This document shows positions 53,456-61,517 of a DNA stretch of 64,000 nucleotides, piece after piece (position 1 is the stretch's first letter; each line of letters opens with the position of its first letter). The translations under genes were made by a program, and so were the position numbers. The DNA comes from an uncultured Pseudomonadales bacterium (GTDB lineage: Bacteria; Pseudomonadota; Gammaproteobacteria; Pseudomonadales; Azotimanducaceae). The stretch covers positions 4,811,154 through 4,875,153 of the forward strand of contig OY282447.1 in NCBI GenBank assembly GCA_958296165.1, written 5' to 3'. The notes below the pieces were generated by a model. That model searched no databases and was not told the origin of the DNA. It was given only the letters and a program-made list of their open reading frames with translations.

Positions 53456-55597
53456 ATGGCCACCGAAAGCCCGCTCGACCTCGAGCAACTCAAGCGCCTA
53501 CGCCGAGCGACGGAGCGCTCCGCTCTCGACGCCGGCGACCCGGAGCGCGCGCTTGTCGATGCGGCCTTGGCTGGCGACGACGCCGGCGTTCAAGCCGCAC
53601 TCGAGCGCTGGCCGGATTTGCCGGCGCACTCGACTCCATGCGCCTTGGTGCTGGCTCAGCCGCCGCCCGTTTCCATCCACGACGTCAACGCCGCAATGCC
53701 GCCGAGAGGGTGGCCGCCCCTGCTCTATCTTTGCAGCTCGCGGTATCGAACAGCCGTCGAAGATCACGGAGCAGCGCGACCGAAAGCCGCGCAGACGCTG
53801 ATCGACCTAGGAGCGAACGTAAACGCGGGCGTGCGCGAGGCACACACGATCCGAGGCTATTGCACCGCTCTAGGAGCCGCCATCGGCCTGGCGCAAAGCC
53901 CCCAACTCGCACAGCTACTGCTGCGAGCCGGGGCCGACGTCGCCGACGGCCCCACACTGTACGAAGGCTGCGCGATGTGGCACGCCGTGTGCCATCGCGA
54001 CGTGGAGAGCGTCGAACTGCTGCTGGCTGCCGAGCCGCCGCAGTGGCACGTCTGCCACGCCCTGCCGCACGCACTGCGGCACGACGACCTAGCGTTCACG
54101 CGCTTGTTGCTCGACAACGGCGGCGACCCGAACTGGACCATGGGCACATGGGGCTTCAAAGGCAATTGCCTGCACGAAGCGGTGCTGCTGAACAACGGCC
54201 CCGCCATCTTCGAGGCCCTTCTGGAGCATGGCGCCCAAGTGAGCTTTCAAGACCGCGACGGGCGCACGCCGTTCGCCCTCGCCACCTGTCTGCATCGAGA
54301 CGAAGCTGCGGCGTTACTGCGCCAGCATGGTGCCAAAGACGCAGAAATCCGACCGGTAGACCGCTGGATAGCAGCTTGTTTCGGGGGCGACGCTGCTGCG
54401 GCCAGACGGCTCGCCATCGAACATTCAGGCCAAGCCGGCGCGATAGGCACGCTGCACGACAACAAGGCCACGAAAGCGCAGCACGATGCCGCCCGAGCGC
54501 AGTTGGCGGCATCCTTCAAAGGCGCAGATCACCTCTGGCTGAGCCGTGTCATCGCCCGCCTAGGCGAAGACGCGCCGCCGGTGTTGCGCGGCGCGGACGA
54601 GCGGCTCATCCAGCTCCTGCTCGCCGGCGGGCTCGACCCCGACGCAGCGGACGACGATGGCGAGCGGCCCCTGCATTTGGCCGCCGCGGCGGGCGATGCG
54701 TTCGCCTTGAACGCCTTGCTCGCTGCCGGCGCAGACCCCGGCACGCTGAACTTCGCCGGCCAGACGCCGCTCGATGTCGCCTTGGCGAGTGGCCACCACT
54801 CACTCGCGGAGCAGCTGGCCAAATACGGCGGCAGCGCTACAACGCTGCCCGACCCCGACTTCGACCGAGCGTTCGAACGCACAGCCGACGCCGTGGTAGA
54901 GGGCGACATCGAACTGCTGCGCAACGAGCTGGGCAAGCGCCCGGCGCTCGCTACCGCACGTTCTTCCCGCCCGCATCGCTGCACGCTGTTGAATTACTTA
55001 GGCGCCAACGGCTTCGAGGGTTGGCGACAAAAGACCCCCGCCAACGCCGTCGAGATCATCGAGGTGTTGATCGAATCCGGCAGCGACCCGAACGCGGTCT
55101 GCTATACCTACCGTGGTGGCCCCGGCGAACACACCTTGGGCCTGCTCACCAGCAGCGGCCACCCACGCGAAGCGGGTCTGACCCTGGCTATGGTTGCAGC
55201 GCTAGGACGCGGCGGCGCGACGCTCGACGCCGTCTACACGTTGCTCACGGAGCTCTTCGATGCGCGCCAAGAGGCCCGGCTCGCAGACGCCGTCGGCAGC
55301 GTGGACGTTCATTCCGAGATCGCCGACCGCACGATGCTGGAGAGCGCCATGCTCGGCGAGACCGACATCCTTTTCGCCCTCTTGGATGCAGGCGCCAACA
55401 TCAACGCACAACGCGGCGACGGCGCCGCCGCGTTGCATCTTGCCGCGTTCGACGGCAACGGCGCACTAGTAGACGCCTTGCTGGCGCGAGGGGCGGACCC
55501 GTCGTTGCGCGATCATGTCTTCGACGGCACCGCGGTGGGCTGGGCCTTCGCCGGAGGCCATGAAGACCTAGGCAAGGCGATGGCCGCACGACTATGA
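53456..55597 (+). CDS. Ankyrin-repeat protein
   Basis: 713 aa built almost wholly of ankyrin repeats (for example TALGAAIGLAQSPQLAQLLLRAGADV, ERPLHLAAAAGDAFALNALLAAGADP, AALHLAAFDGNGALVDALLARGADP), about 15 units in all. No signal peptide or enzymatic domain. It probably binds proteins. ATG 53456 is favoured over the earlier frame that lies within the MaoC-like gene. It overlaps the next gene by ATGA. Confidence 0.9.
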   Translation: MATESPLDLEQLKRLRRATERSALDAGDPERALVDAALAGDDAGVQAALERWPDLPAHSTPCALVLAQPPPVSIHDVNAAMPPRGWPPLLYLCSSRYRTAVEDHGAARPKAAQTLIDLGANVNAGVREAHTIRGYCTALGAAIGLAQSPQLAQLLLRAGADVADGPTLYEGCAMWHAVCHRDVESVELLLAAEPPQWHVCHALPHALRHDDLAFTRLLLDNGGDPNWTMGTWGFKGNCLHEAVLLNNGPAIFEALLEHGAQVSFQDRDGRTPFALATCLHRDEAAALLRQHGAKDAEIRPVDRWIAACFGGDAAAARRLAIEHSGQAGAIGTLHDNKATKAQHDAARAQLAASFKGADHLWLSRVIARLGEDAPPVLRGADERLIQLLLAGGLDPDAADDDGERPLHLAAAAGDAFALNALLAAGADPGTLNFAGQTPLDVALASGHHSLAEQLAKYGGSATTLPDPDFDRAFERTADAVVEGDIELLRNELGKRPALATARSSRPHRCTLLNYLGANGFEGWRQKTPANAVEIIEVLIESGSDPNAVCYTYRGGPGEHTLGLLTSSGHPREAGLTLAMVAALGRGGATLDAVYTLLTELFDARQEARLADAVGSVDVHSEIADRTMLESAMLGETDILFALLDAGANINAQRGDGAAALHLAAFDGNGALVDALLARGADPSLRDHVFDGTAVGWAFAGGHEDLGKAMAARL

Positions 55598-55926
55598 ATC
55601 CCCGATCCGTCAGCGCACCTCTCTATCAGGTCAAGGGGTGGATAAAGTTCATTGGCGTTGTGCTGCTGGTCGCCGGCATCATTTACGCAATCACGATCAT
55701 AGGCCTGATCGTGGCGTGGTTGCCGATCTGGCTGGGCGTGCTGCTGATCCAAGTGTCCAACCGAATCAACGATGCCCATCTGGCCGATCAAGAGCAGTCT
55801 CTGTGGGACGCGCTTTGGAAACTCAAGACCTTCTTCAAGGTCTTTGGCGTGGCCACATTGATCTATTTGATCTTGGTCGCGCTCGGCATCGCGATAGCGC
55901 TGGCCAGGTTTTATTCCTTCGAGTAG
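55594..55926 (+). CDS. Small DUF5362-like membrane protein
   Basis: 110 aa with three hydrophobic helices (VKGWIKFIGVVLLVAGIIYA, IIGLIVAWLPIWLGVLLI, VFGVATLIYLILVALGIAIA). A 4-bp overlap couples it to the ankyrin gene. Function unknown. Confidence 0.75.
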   Translation: MNPRSVSAPLYQVKGWIKFIGVVLLVAGIIYAITIIGLIVAWLPIWLGVLLIQVSNRINDAHLADQEQSLWDALWKLKTFFKVFGVATLIYLILVALGIAIALARFYSFE

Positions 55927-56088
55927 CCGCATCGCACGGCCTCCTATGCAGGTTTGAAGCGACGTGCGTCCGTCTCCTGCGCCACACGCCCGCTCACAAC
56001 GCCTCCCTCAACCACACCGCGCTCGCCGTGCCGTCCGCAACATCAGATGGGTGCCCCTTGCCACACCAAGTCCTTGATATTGCCTGGC

Positions 56089-57090
56089 CTACGCACGCTG
56101 TCTCGCTAGGTCCCGCCGCATACGACCGCCAATTCTATAGATCGGCACTGGCACAGTGTTCGCTATTTCCCTGAGGTCATCCGACAGGTCGTTTTCAACG
56201 ACAAGCACGGACTTGACTTCGTGAGAACTACGGTGAGGACGCTCGACCCGTTGCCTCACCTTTTCTACTGCCTCGTACTTGACGCACTGATACAGCCCGC
56301 GCCTGATGTCGCTCTCGTTCGATATTTCCGATTTGACCTCGATGTGCCAGATGGTCTTCTCACTGCAAGCCGTGACGTCTACTAGATCACCGCTCGGCAG
56401 TTTGCACTCCATCTGCCGACTAGTGACGTCCACCTGTCGACCGCTGATCTCCCTCAAGATACTCTCGCAGTTCTTATGCACATATTCCTTCAGCGTCTTG
56501 TGCTTCGGTCCCTCACCCTTGCCACTGAACTCGGCACAGTTGACCGGCGGTGTAGATGTCCGTGGGCCTTCGGAGAGCGGCAACTTGCGCTGTCTCTTGC
56601 CTGCGGCGGTCTTTTTCCTAGGGCCGGAACGGCCAGTAAGGGCTGTCCGCACGTCCTCTGATTCCACCTTGCCGTCCATTGCTGCGTCATGCATGATTGT
56701 CAGCAAATCACTTCTATTCGCTGCGTTGGCCGCCCTTACGGTGGCTGCCTTCACCACCACTACGACTTTGCATATATCGGCACGCTGCGTCCCTTCAAGC
56801 AACTTCGCGATCGTTTTCGCGTGATACTCCCTCCGTTTTCTGGTTTGCGTAGCTTCCTTGTACTCAGGGTCGAGGTTGTACTTCGCTCGGTACTTAGCGT
56901 TGGATGCAAGTCTGCGTTCTTCCTGCTGCTTTGCAGCCTTGCCTTTCACAATCCTGCGGCCGACCCTGATGTGTCCAACCGCGTTGTAGTTGCCGTCATC
57001 TATCTTGGCGATAGTTTCTGCCAGCTTGTCCTCTTTCTTTCTTGCTCTCACTTCGTGTTTTCTGCTTTGGTTTCTTGAGCACTCACTCAT
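56089..57090 (-). CDS. Putative PD-(D/E)XK nuclease
   Basis: 333 aa. The N-terminal 200 residues are basic and helical (KRRRE-type segments, possible DNA binding). The C-terminal 130 contain the nuclease-like core CKLPSGDLVDVTACSE (Asp), TIWHIEVKSEIS (ExK) and IRRGLYQCVKYEAV (Gln/Tyr). The layout fits a restriction-type PD-(D/E)XK fold. No methyltransferase lies beside it, but vsr is the next gene, divergently oriented. Lower GC than the surroundings supports acquisition. Family not named. Confidence 0.6.
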   Translation of the reverse strand: MSECSRNQSRKHEVRARKKEDKLAETIAKIDDGNYNAVGHIRVGRRIVKGKAAKQQEERRLASNAKYRAKYNLDPEYKEATQTRKRREYHAKTIAKLLEGTQRADICKVVVVVKAATVRAANAANRSDLLTIMHDAAMDGKVESEDVRTALTGRSGPRKKTAAGKRQRKLPLSEGPRTSTPPVNCAEFSGKGEGPKHKTLKEYVHKNCESILREISGRQVDVTSRQMECKLPSGDLVDVTACSEKTIWHIEVKSEISNESDIRRGLYQCVKYEAVEKVRQRVERPHRSSHEVKSVLVVENDLSDDLREIANTVPVPIYRIGGRMRRDLARQRA

Positions 57091-57100
57091 TTTGACGGGA

Positions 57101-57106
57101 ATTATA
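57101..57106 (-). promoter_or_regulatory. Perfect TATAAT -10 element near the nuclease start codon
   Basis: On the minus strand TATAAT ends 10 bases before the ATG at 57090. Transcription would begin 3-5 bases before the start codon, leaving a nearly leaderless mRNA. No good -35 match is visible. Confidence 0.35.
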
Positions 57107-57450
57107 CTTGACTAGACATGGCGTTCTTCCACCCCTCGCGTATCTTATGTGCCATCGCGTCGCGCAGAACAGGAGGCGGTGGTTGCCTCCGGCGCAGACC
57201 AGGGCTGGTCCCGGTGCCGCAACGGCCCCAACCAGTCAATCCAAGCGGGCGACGCTTGGCAAGGGAAGCGCACCTTGCATATGTTGAGGACCTCTGACGG
57301 TGCCAACGAACCGAGCATACTGGATATTGGAACAGTTCGCTAGTCCAATGAACGCCCAAACGGCGAGAGCGAGGGATGCTTCCCACGGAGCGGCACCGCT
57401 CCTGCGAGCCTATCTGCAAACAGCATCGTCCAAGTCTGTACGAGTTTGCT
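57107..57450. other. Intergenic stretch between the nuclease and vsr
   Basis: No gene supported. Short frames here (57149-57343 plus, 57102-57530 minus) show no family. A cytosine methyltransferase, expected beside vsr, is not present. Confidence 0.5.
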
Positions 57451-57933
57451 ATGGTGGCGACGGAAATGGTCGACACCCTCACAACGGAGCAGCGCAGCGC
57501 TGTGATGGCCAGCATCAAGGGCGCGAACACCGGCCCGGAGATGTTCGTGCGCCGTGCCCTACATGCTCGAGGCTATCGTTATCGCGTCCACGGCCGCGGC
57601 CTGCCGGGGAAGCCGGACCTGGTCTTCAAGAAGCGGCGCGCGGCGGTGTTCGTGCATGGCTGCTTCTGGCACCGACACGGCTGCAAGAAGACCACCACGC
57701 CGAAGTCGCGGCAAGACTACTGGCAGGAAAAGTTCGCCAAGAACGTGGCGCGGGATCAGCGCAACGTAGCGCAGCTCGCCGAGGACGGCTGGCGCATCTA
57801 CATTGTCTGGGAGTGCGAGATCAGCCGCGACGAGGCGATCATCGATCAGCTCGTCGCCTTCCTGGGCCCGCCCCGAACCGGTGGCGAAGTTGCCACTCTC
57901 AAGGCCGCATCGGAAACCGCGTCGGCCCGGTGA
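57451..57933 (+). CDS. vsr: Very-short-patch repair endonuclease
   Basis: 160 aa nuclease nicking T:G mismatches made by deamination of methylated cytosine. Catalytic Asp in LPGKPDLVF, the histidines in VHGCFWHRHGC (also zinc Cys), and KNVARDQRNVAQLAEDGWRIYIVWEC. The start is ATG 57451 or 57466 (MVDTLTTEQRSAVMASIKG). The last 35 residues are encoded in a 115-bp direct repeat and include sequence antisense to the carboxyltransferase tail. No dcm-like gene is adjacent. Confidence 0.92.
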   Translation: MVATEMVDTLTTEQRSAVMASIKGANTGPEMFVRRALHARGYRYRVHGRGLPGKPDLVFKKRRAAVFVHGCFWHRHGCKKTTTPKSRQDYWQEKFAKNVARDQRNVAQLAEDGWRIYIVWECEISRDEAIIDQLVAFLGPPRTGGEVATLKAASETASAR

Positions 57934-57945
57934 GTTCATCCAGCT
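57831..57945 (+). repeat. 115-bp direct repeat, copy 1
   Basis: 113 of 115 bases match 58751-58865. It spans the vsr 3' end plus, on the other strand, the last codons of the carboxyltransferase gene (57899-57945 resembles 58819-58865). Confidence 0.9.
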
Positions 57946-58126
57946 TCGACCTTTCGAGCGAAGGCGGACGTTGATGGAGCGATGGGCGGCCCATGCGTAC
58001 GGCATTCAGCGCAAAGTAGTATCTATCCGGAAGGGCGAGCGACAAGATGACTAAGGGCCCTGCTGGCGATCCATACCCAGGTCGCCTGCGTTGACGGCAC
58101 AAGGCAAGGCGTGCAATGGTTCGCCG

Positions 58127-58645
58127 ATGAACATCGATCTGGCGAGCGGGCCAGTCGCCATCGTCGTCATCGTCTTGTTGGCGTTGATCGTCCTGGCGGC
58201 CATCGGGGCCAAGACAAGGGCTTCGTCCGCAAGCGCTGCGACCAAGGCACTGCCGTACCGATTGCGTCCCTTTCTATCCGCCGCGGAGCTGCGCTTCTTC
58301 CAGGTGCTGAAACTTGCCGTGAACGGCGATGCGAGGACTTGCCCGAAGGTGCGCCTAGCAGACATCTTCGACGTCGCGGGACCGACAGAAGGGCGAGTCG
58401 GACACCGGAACAGAATCTCGCAAAAACACGTGGACTTCCTGCTGTGCGACCCTGAGACCATGGTGCCGACGTGCGCCATCGAGCTCGATGATTCGAGCCA
58501 TCGCCGCAGAAAACGACGGGAGCGCGATCATTTCGTCGACGAAGTCTTTCGACAGTGCGGCTTGAGGCTGGTGCATATCCGGGCAGCTGCGGAGTATGAC
58601 GCGGCCAAACTAAGAGAGAAGATTCCTTTGGCAAACGATCCTTGA
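58127..58645 (+). CDS. DUF2726 protein with N-terminal membrane anchor
   Basis: 172 aa. A transmembrane helix at residues 8-28 (VAIVVIVLLALIVLAAIGA) is followed by the DUF2726 domain: RPFLSAAELRFFQVL, HVDFLLCDPETMVPTCAIELDDSSHRRRKRRERDHF, LRLVHI. The D...ExD core resembles the Vsr/DUF559 endonuclease-like fold. The zinc-ribbon tail some members carry is missing. It lies inside the duplicated vsr segment. Role unknown, possibly DNA uptake or defence. Confidence 0.75.
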   Translation: MNIDLASGPVAIVVIVLLALIVLAAIGAKTRASSASAATKALPYRLRPFLSAAELRFFQVLKLAVNGDARTCPKVRLADIFDVAGPTEGRVGHRNRISQKHVDFLLCDPETMVPTCAIELDDSSHRRRKRRERDHFVDEVFRQCGLRLVHIRAAAEYDAAKLREKIPLANDP

Positions 58646-58689
58646 TCCCATCATGGGCGCGTTCCCGACTTCAAGCAGCAGGCGACTGT

Positions 58690-58850
58690 CCCGGTCTTCA
58701 AGAAGCGGCGCACCGCGGCGTCTATGCATGGCTGCTAGCTCGATCGCGTACGAGGCGATCATCGATCAGCTCGTCGCCTTCCTGGGCCCGCCCCGAACCG
58801 GTGGCGAAGTTGCCCCTCTCAAGGCCGCATCGGGAACCGCGTCGGCCCGG
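58690..58850 (+). pseudogene. Second, broken copy of vsr
   Basis: 58693-58735 matches the vsr core (VFKKRRTAASMHGC, then TAG), then jumps to the 3' end that is identical to vsr in the direct repeat. About 100 bases between MHGC and the EAIIDQLV tail are missing. Confidence 0.8.
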
Positions 58851-58865
58851 TGAGTTCATCCAGCT
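58751..58865 (+). repeat. 115-bp direct repeat, copy 2
   Basis: Right copy of the repeat at 57831-57945. It contains the native 3' end of the carboxyltransferase gene. Confidence 0.9.
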
Positions 58866-60375
58866 GGGGCTGAATCCAGTCCACCCAGCGGCACAGCATG
58901 GGGCGTGTTTCACGCGGATCGATGAGTTCGTGTACGGCGAAAGACTCAGCGCGCGGGTACGGCGAGCGGGCGCTGCGCAGCCGTTCTTCCAGCTCGCGGC
59001 GCTTGGCATCGGGGTCTGGCGCGGCGGCGATTTCGCGGTGGAAGGCAACCGCCACGCCACCCTCTAGAGGCAGTGCGCCGCTCTCCACGGAAGGCCACGC
59101 GAGCACGTAGTTGTTGGGCGCGTAGTGGGCGGCGGTAGCGACGCCGAACCCCTTGTGAACCTGGATGGCGGCCCAAGGCACGGTGGCTTGCGCCGCGGCG
59201 CAGACCGCGGCCATGCCGTAGCGGATGGTGGCGCTGCGTTCCGCTTCCGGGCCGATCATGAAGCCGGGCTGATCGATGAAGTTGACGATGGGCACATGGA
59301 AGGTGTCGCACATCTCCACGAAACGGCGGTATTTCTGCCCGGCCTCGGCCGTCATGGCACCTGCGTAGACGCGGTTGTCGTTGGCCAGCACGCCCACCGG
59401 CTGGCCGTCGATCCGCGCTAGCGCGACGATCTGGCTGGGGCCGTAATCGCGGCCGAGCTCGAACACGGAGCCCTCGTCCATAATCATGGCAAGGATTTCT
59501 CGCATGTCGAACGGCGCGTTGGAGTCGCGCGGCACGGCGGTGAGGAGTTCCTCCTCCATGCGTTCCGGGTCGTCTTCGGAGACGACGCGCGGCGTGCGCT
59601 GGTAGACGCTGGCGGGCAGGTAGCTCAAGAAGCGCCGCACTTGGTGGAACATGGCGTGCTCGTCCTCGGCGACGTTGTCGACGATGCCGCTCTTGGCGTG
59701 GATGGCGGCACCGCCGAGTTCGTCCTTCGTGAGCTGCACGCCCAAGGCGCGCTCCACCAACGCCGGCCCGCCGATCATGATCTGCGCGGTATAGCGCGTC
59801 ATCACCGAGAAGTGCGAAGCCACCAAGCGCCCGGCGGGAAAGCCGGCGACCGCGCCGGCGGCCATGGAGACTACGGGCACTTCGCCCATCGCATCGGCGA
59901 TGATGCGAAAGCGCGGCGTCGCGTAGACGGGCTCGCCAACCGTGCCGCCGCGCCGTCCGCCGCCGCCCTTTACGCTGCCGCCGCCGCCTTCGAGAGAGCG
60001 CACGAGCGGCACTTTGTACTGCACCGCCAAGTGCTCCGCGTACACGCTCTTGCGCAGTCCTGCCGCATTGGGCGAGCCTCCCTTCAAGGTGAAGTCCTCG
60101 CCGCCCGCCACCACGCGGCGGCCGTCGATGCGACCGAAGCCCACGACGTAGTTGGCCGGCACGAAGCCGGTCAGCCGGTCGTTGTCGTCGTAGTCCGGGA
60201 TCGCGGTGGCGAGGCCCTGCTCCTGAAACGTGCCGGCGTCCAGCAGGGCTTCAATGCGTTCGCGGATGGTGAGTCGGCCGCGAGCATGCTGCTTGGCGAT
60301 GCCCTCCTTGCCGCCCTGCTGCTTGGCAAGCCGGCGGCGGCGGTTGATCTCGCGGACTTCCTCTTCCCAACTCAT
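58819..60375 (-). CDS. Acyl-CoA carboxylase carboxyltransferase (AccD/PccB type)
   Basis: 518 aa biotin-dependent carboxyltransferase with both crotonase-like halves: RLTIRERIEALLD, SVKGGGGRRGG (oxyanion loop), IMIGGPALVERALG, and in the C-terminal half FIDQPGFMIGPEAER and WAAIQVHKGFGVATAAHY. ATG 60375 lies 14 bases after the biotin-carrier stop. Its 3' end falls in the 115-bp repeat shared with vsr, so the last 15 codons may not be ancestral. Acyl specificity (acetyl, propionyl, methylcrotonyl, geranyl) cannot be fixed. Confidence 0.92.
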   Translation of the reverse strand: MSWEEEVREINRRRRLAKQQGGKEGIAKQHARGRLTIRERIEALLDAGTFQEQGLATAIPDYDDNDRLTGFVPANYVVGFGRIDGRRVVAGGEDFTLKGGSPNAAGLRKSVYAEHLAVQYKVPLVRSLEGGGGSVKGGGGRRGGTVGEPVYATPRFRIIADAMGEVPVVSMAAGAVAGFPAGRLVASHFSVMTRYTAQIMIGGPALVERALGVQLTKDELGGAAIHAKSGIVDNVAEDEHAMFHQVRRFLSYLPASVYQRTPRVVSEDDPERMEEELLTAVPRDSNAPFDMREILAMIMDEGSVFELGRDYGPSQIVALARIDGQPVGVLANDNRVYAGAMTAEAGQKYRRFVEMCDTFHVPIVNFIDQPGFMIGPEAERSATIRYGMAAVCAAAQATVPWAAIQVHKGFGVATAAHYAPNNYVLAWPSVESGALPLEGGVAVAFHREIAAAPDPDAKRRELEERLRSARSPYPRAESFAVHELIDPRETRPMLCRWVDWIQPQLDELTGPTRFPMRP

Positions 60376-60389
60376 CGGACGATGTGCGC

Positions 60390-60611
60390 CTAGGTGTCGA
60401 GAATGGCGACGACTTGATCCTCGGACACGGAGTCCTCCACGGCCACGAGCACCTCCGCGACGGTGCCGCCCTGCGGCGCCTCCACTGGAATCTCCATCTT
60501 CATGGATTCCAAGATGAGCAGCACGTCGCCCTCTTCCACTTGGGCGCCGGCCTCTACCTCTACCTTCCAGACGTTGCCCGTTACTTCGCTCTCGACTTCC
60601 AGCCGCGCCAT
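60390..60611 (-). CDS. Biotin carboxyl carrier domain protein
   Basis: 73 aa biotinyl/lipoyl-like domain with the modified lysine in LESMKMEIPVEAP. MARLEVESEV at 60611 is the start. It precedes the carboxyltransferase gene. The biotin carboxylase subunit is not in the window. Confidence 0.92.
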   Translation of the reverse strand: MARLEVESEVTGNVWKVEVEAGAQVEEGDVLLILESMKMEIPVEAPQGGTVAEVLVAVEDSVSEDQVVAILDT

Positions 60612-60800
60612 GAGTGCCTTGCCTCGCACGTTGCAGTGCGCGGTTTATAGCAGATCGGCGCACTGCATGCCGGCGGCGACTCGGCCGATGGGACAGCGAC
60701 CGCGACTGAACGCCACCTGAACAACGCCACTAGTCGCTCTGACAGGCGCACCGGCGCCGAGTATGGTGCGGCCCACTCTTGAATCGAAGGAAGGAAGGCC

Positions 60801-61436
60801 ATGCACGCTATGCACGCCATACACAAAAGCACCTTGCCATTCGCGCTAGCAACCTGCGCGGCACTGTCCACGTCGGTGGCAGCGCAGAACCTCACGACGT
60901 CGCAAGAGGGCCGCGCCGCCGTCGGCCAGTGCTACGCCGCCTGCATGGACAGGTCGCAAACCACGGCCCTTGCGCTCTACAAACGCGCCGATCGGTTGAG
61001 CGATCTGCTGATTTCGGACGAGTACCACGAGCTCACCGAACGCTCGCAGGACGACTTGGTGCGGCTGGAGGAAGACGCCATCTGCGCTCTGGCGCAAGAC
61101 CATGTGCGAGCCTTGGATGGCTGCTACACCGGCTGCCTGGATGTGGAGGTCGCGTATGGCGTCAACCGATCCCACGCCCGCTCCCGCTTCCATCAAGTCT
61201 ACGTCGCGGAGCGCGAAACGCTGCGCGCAGTGGGCTTGTGGACCAACTACCAGAACTCGCCGACGTCCGGCTCGTCGTTCAGCGCCGGCTGCGACAACTA
61301 TTGGGATAGCGGCCAAAGCGGCGTTGCCGCCGTGAGCCGCATCGCCGCCCTGCCGGCGCGAGTCGGCCATCGCAACGCCAAACCCGTTCGCGCACAGGCC
61401 CCCAACCGCGCATCGACACAGACGGACGGCGACTGA
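60801..61436 (+). CDS. Secreted Cys-rich hypothetical protein
   Basis: 211 aa. A signal peptide (LPFALATCAALSTSVAAQ) is followed by a helical domain with two CxxxC pairs (CYAAC near residue 49, CYTGC near 112) and a low-complexity end. GGAAGGAAGG precedes the ATG. A short direct repeat (ATGCACGC twice) lies at the start. No family recognised. Confidence 0.7.
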   Translation: MHAMHAIHKSTLPFALATCAALSTSVAAQNLTTSQEGRAAVGQCYAACMDRSQTTALALYKRADRLSDLLISDEYHELTERSQDDLVRLEEDAICALAQDHVRALDGCYTGCLDVEVAYGVNRSHARSRFHQVYVAERETLRAVGLWTNYQNSPTSGSSFSAGCDNYWDSGQSGVAAVSRIAALPARVGHRNAKPVRAQAPNRASTQTDGD

Positions 61437-61517
61437 CCACGTCTCGCGCTCGATCGCCTGACGCATTGCGCCGCAGCCTGCGACAATGAAGTTCCTGCTA
61501 CCCGCCTAAACAACGCA

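Noticed and set aside
53638-55563. 641-aa open frame in the +2 phase of the ankyrin gene
   Set aside because: Extremely Arg-rich and fully inside the ankyrin coding frame, whose repeats are unmistakable.
56306-56824. 172-aa plus-strand open frame with hydrophobic end
   Set aside because: Antisense to the PD-(D/E)XK-type gene, whose core motifs favour the minus strand.
57102-57530. 142-aa minus-strand open frame upstream of vsr
   Set aside because: It overlaps the vsr start and the TATAAT site and has no recognisable domain.
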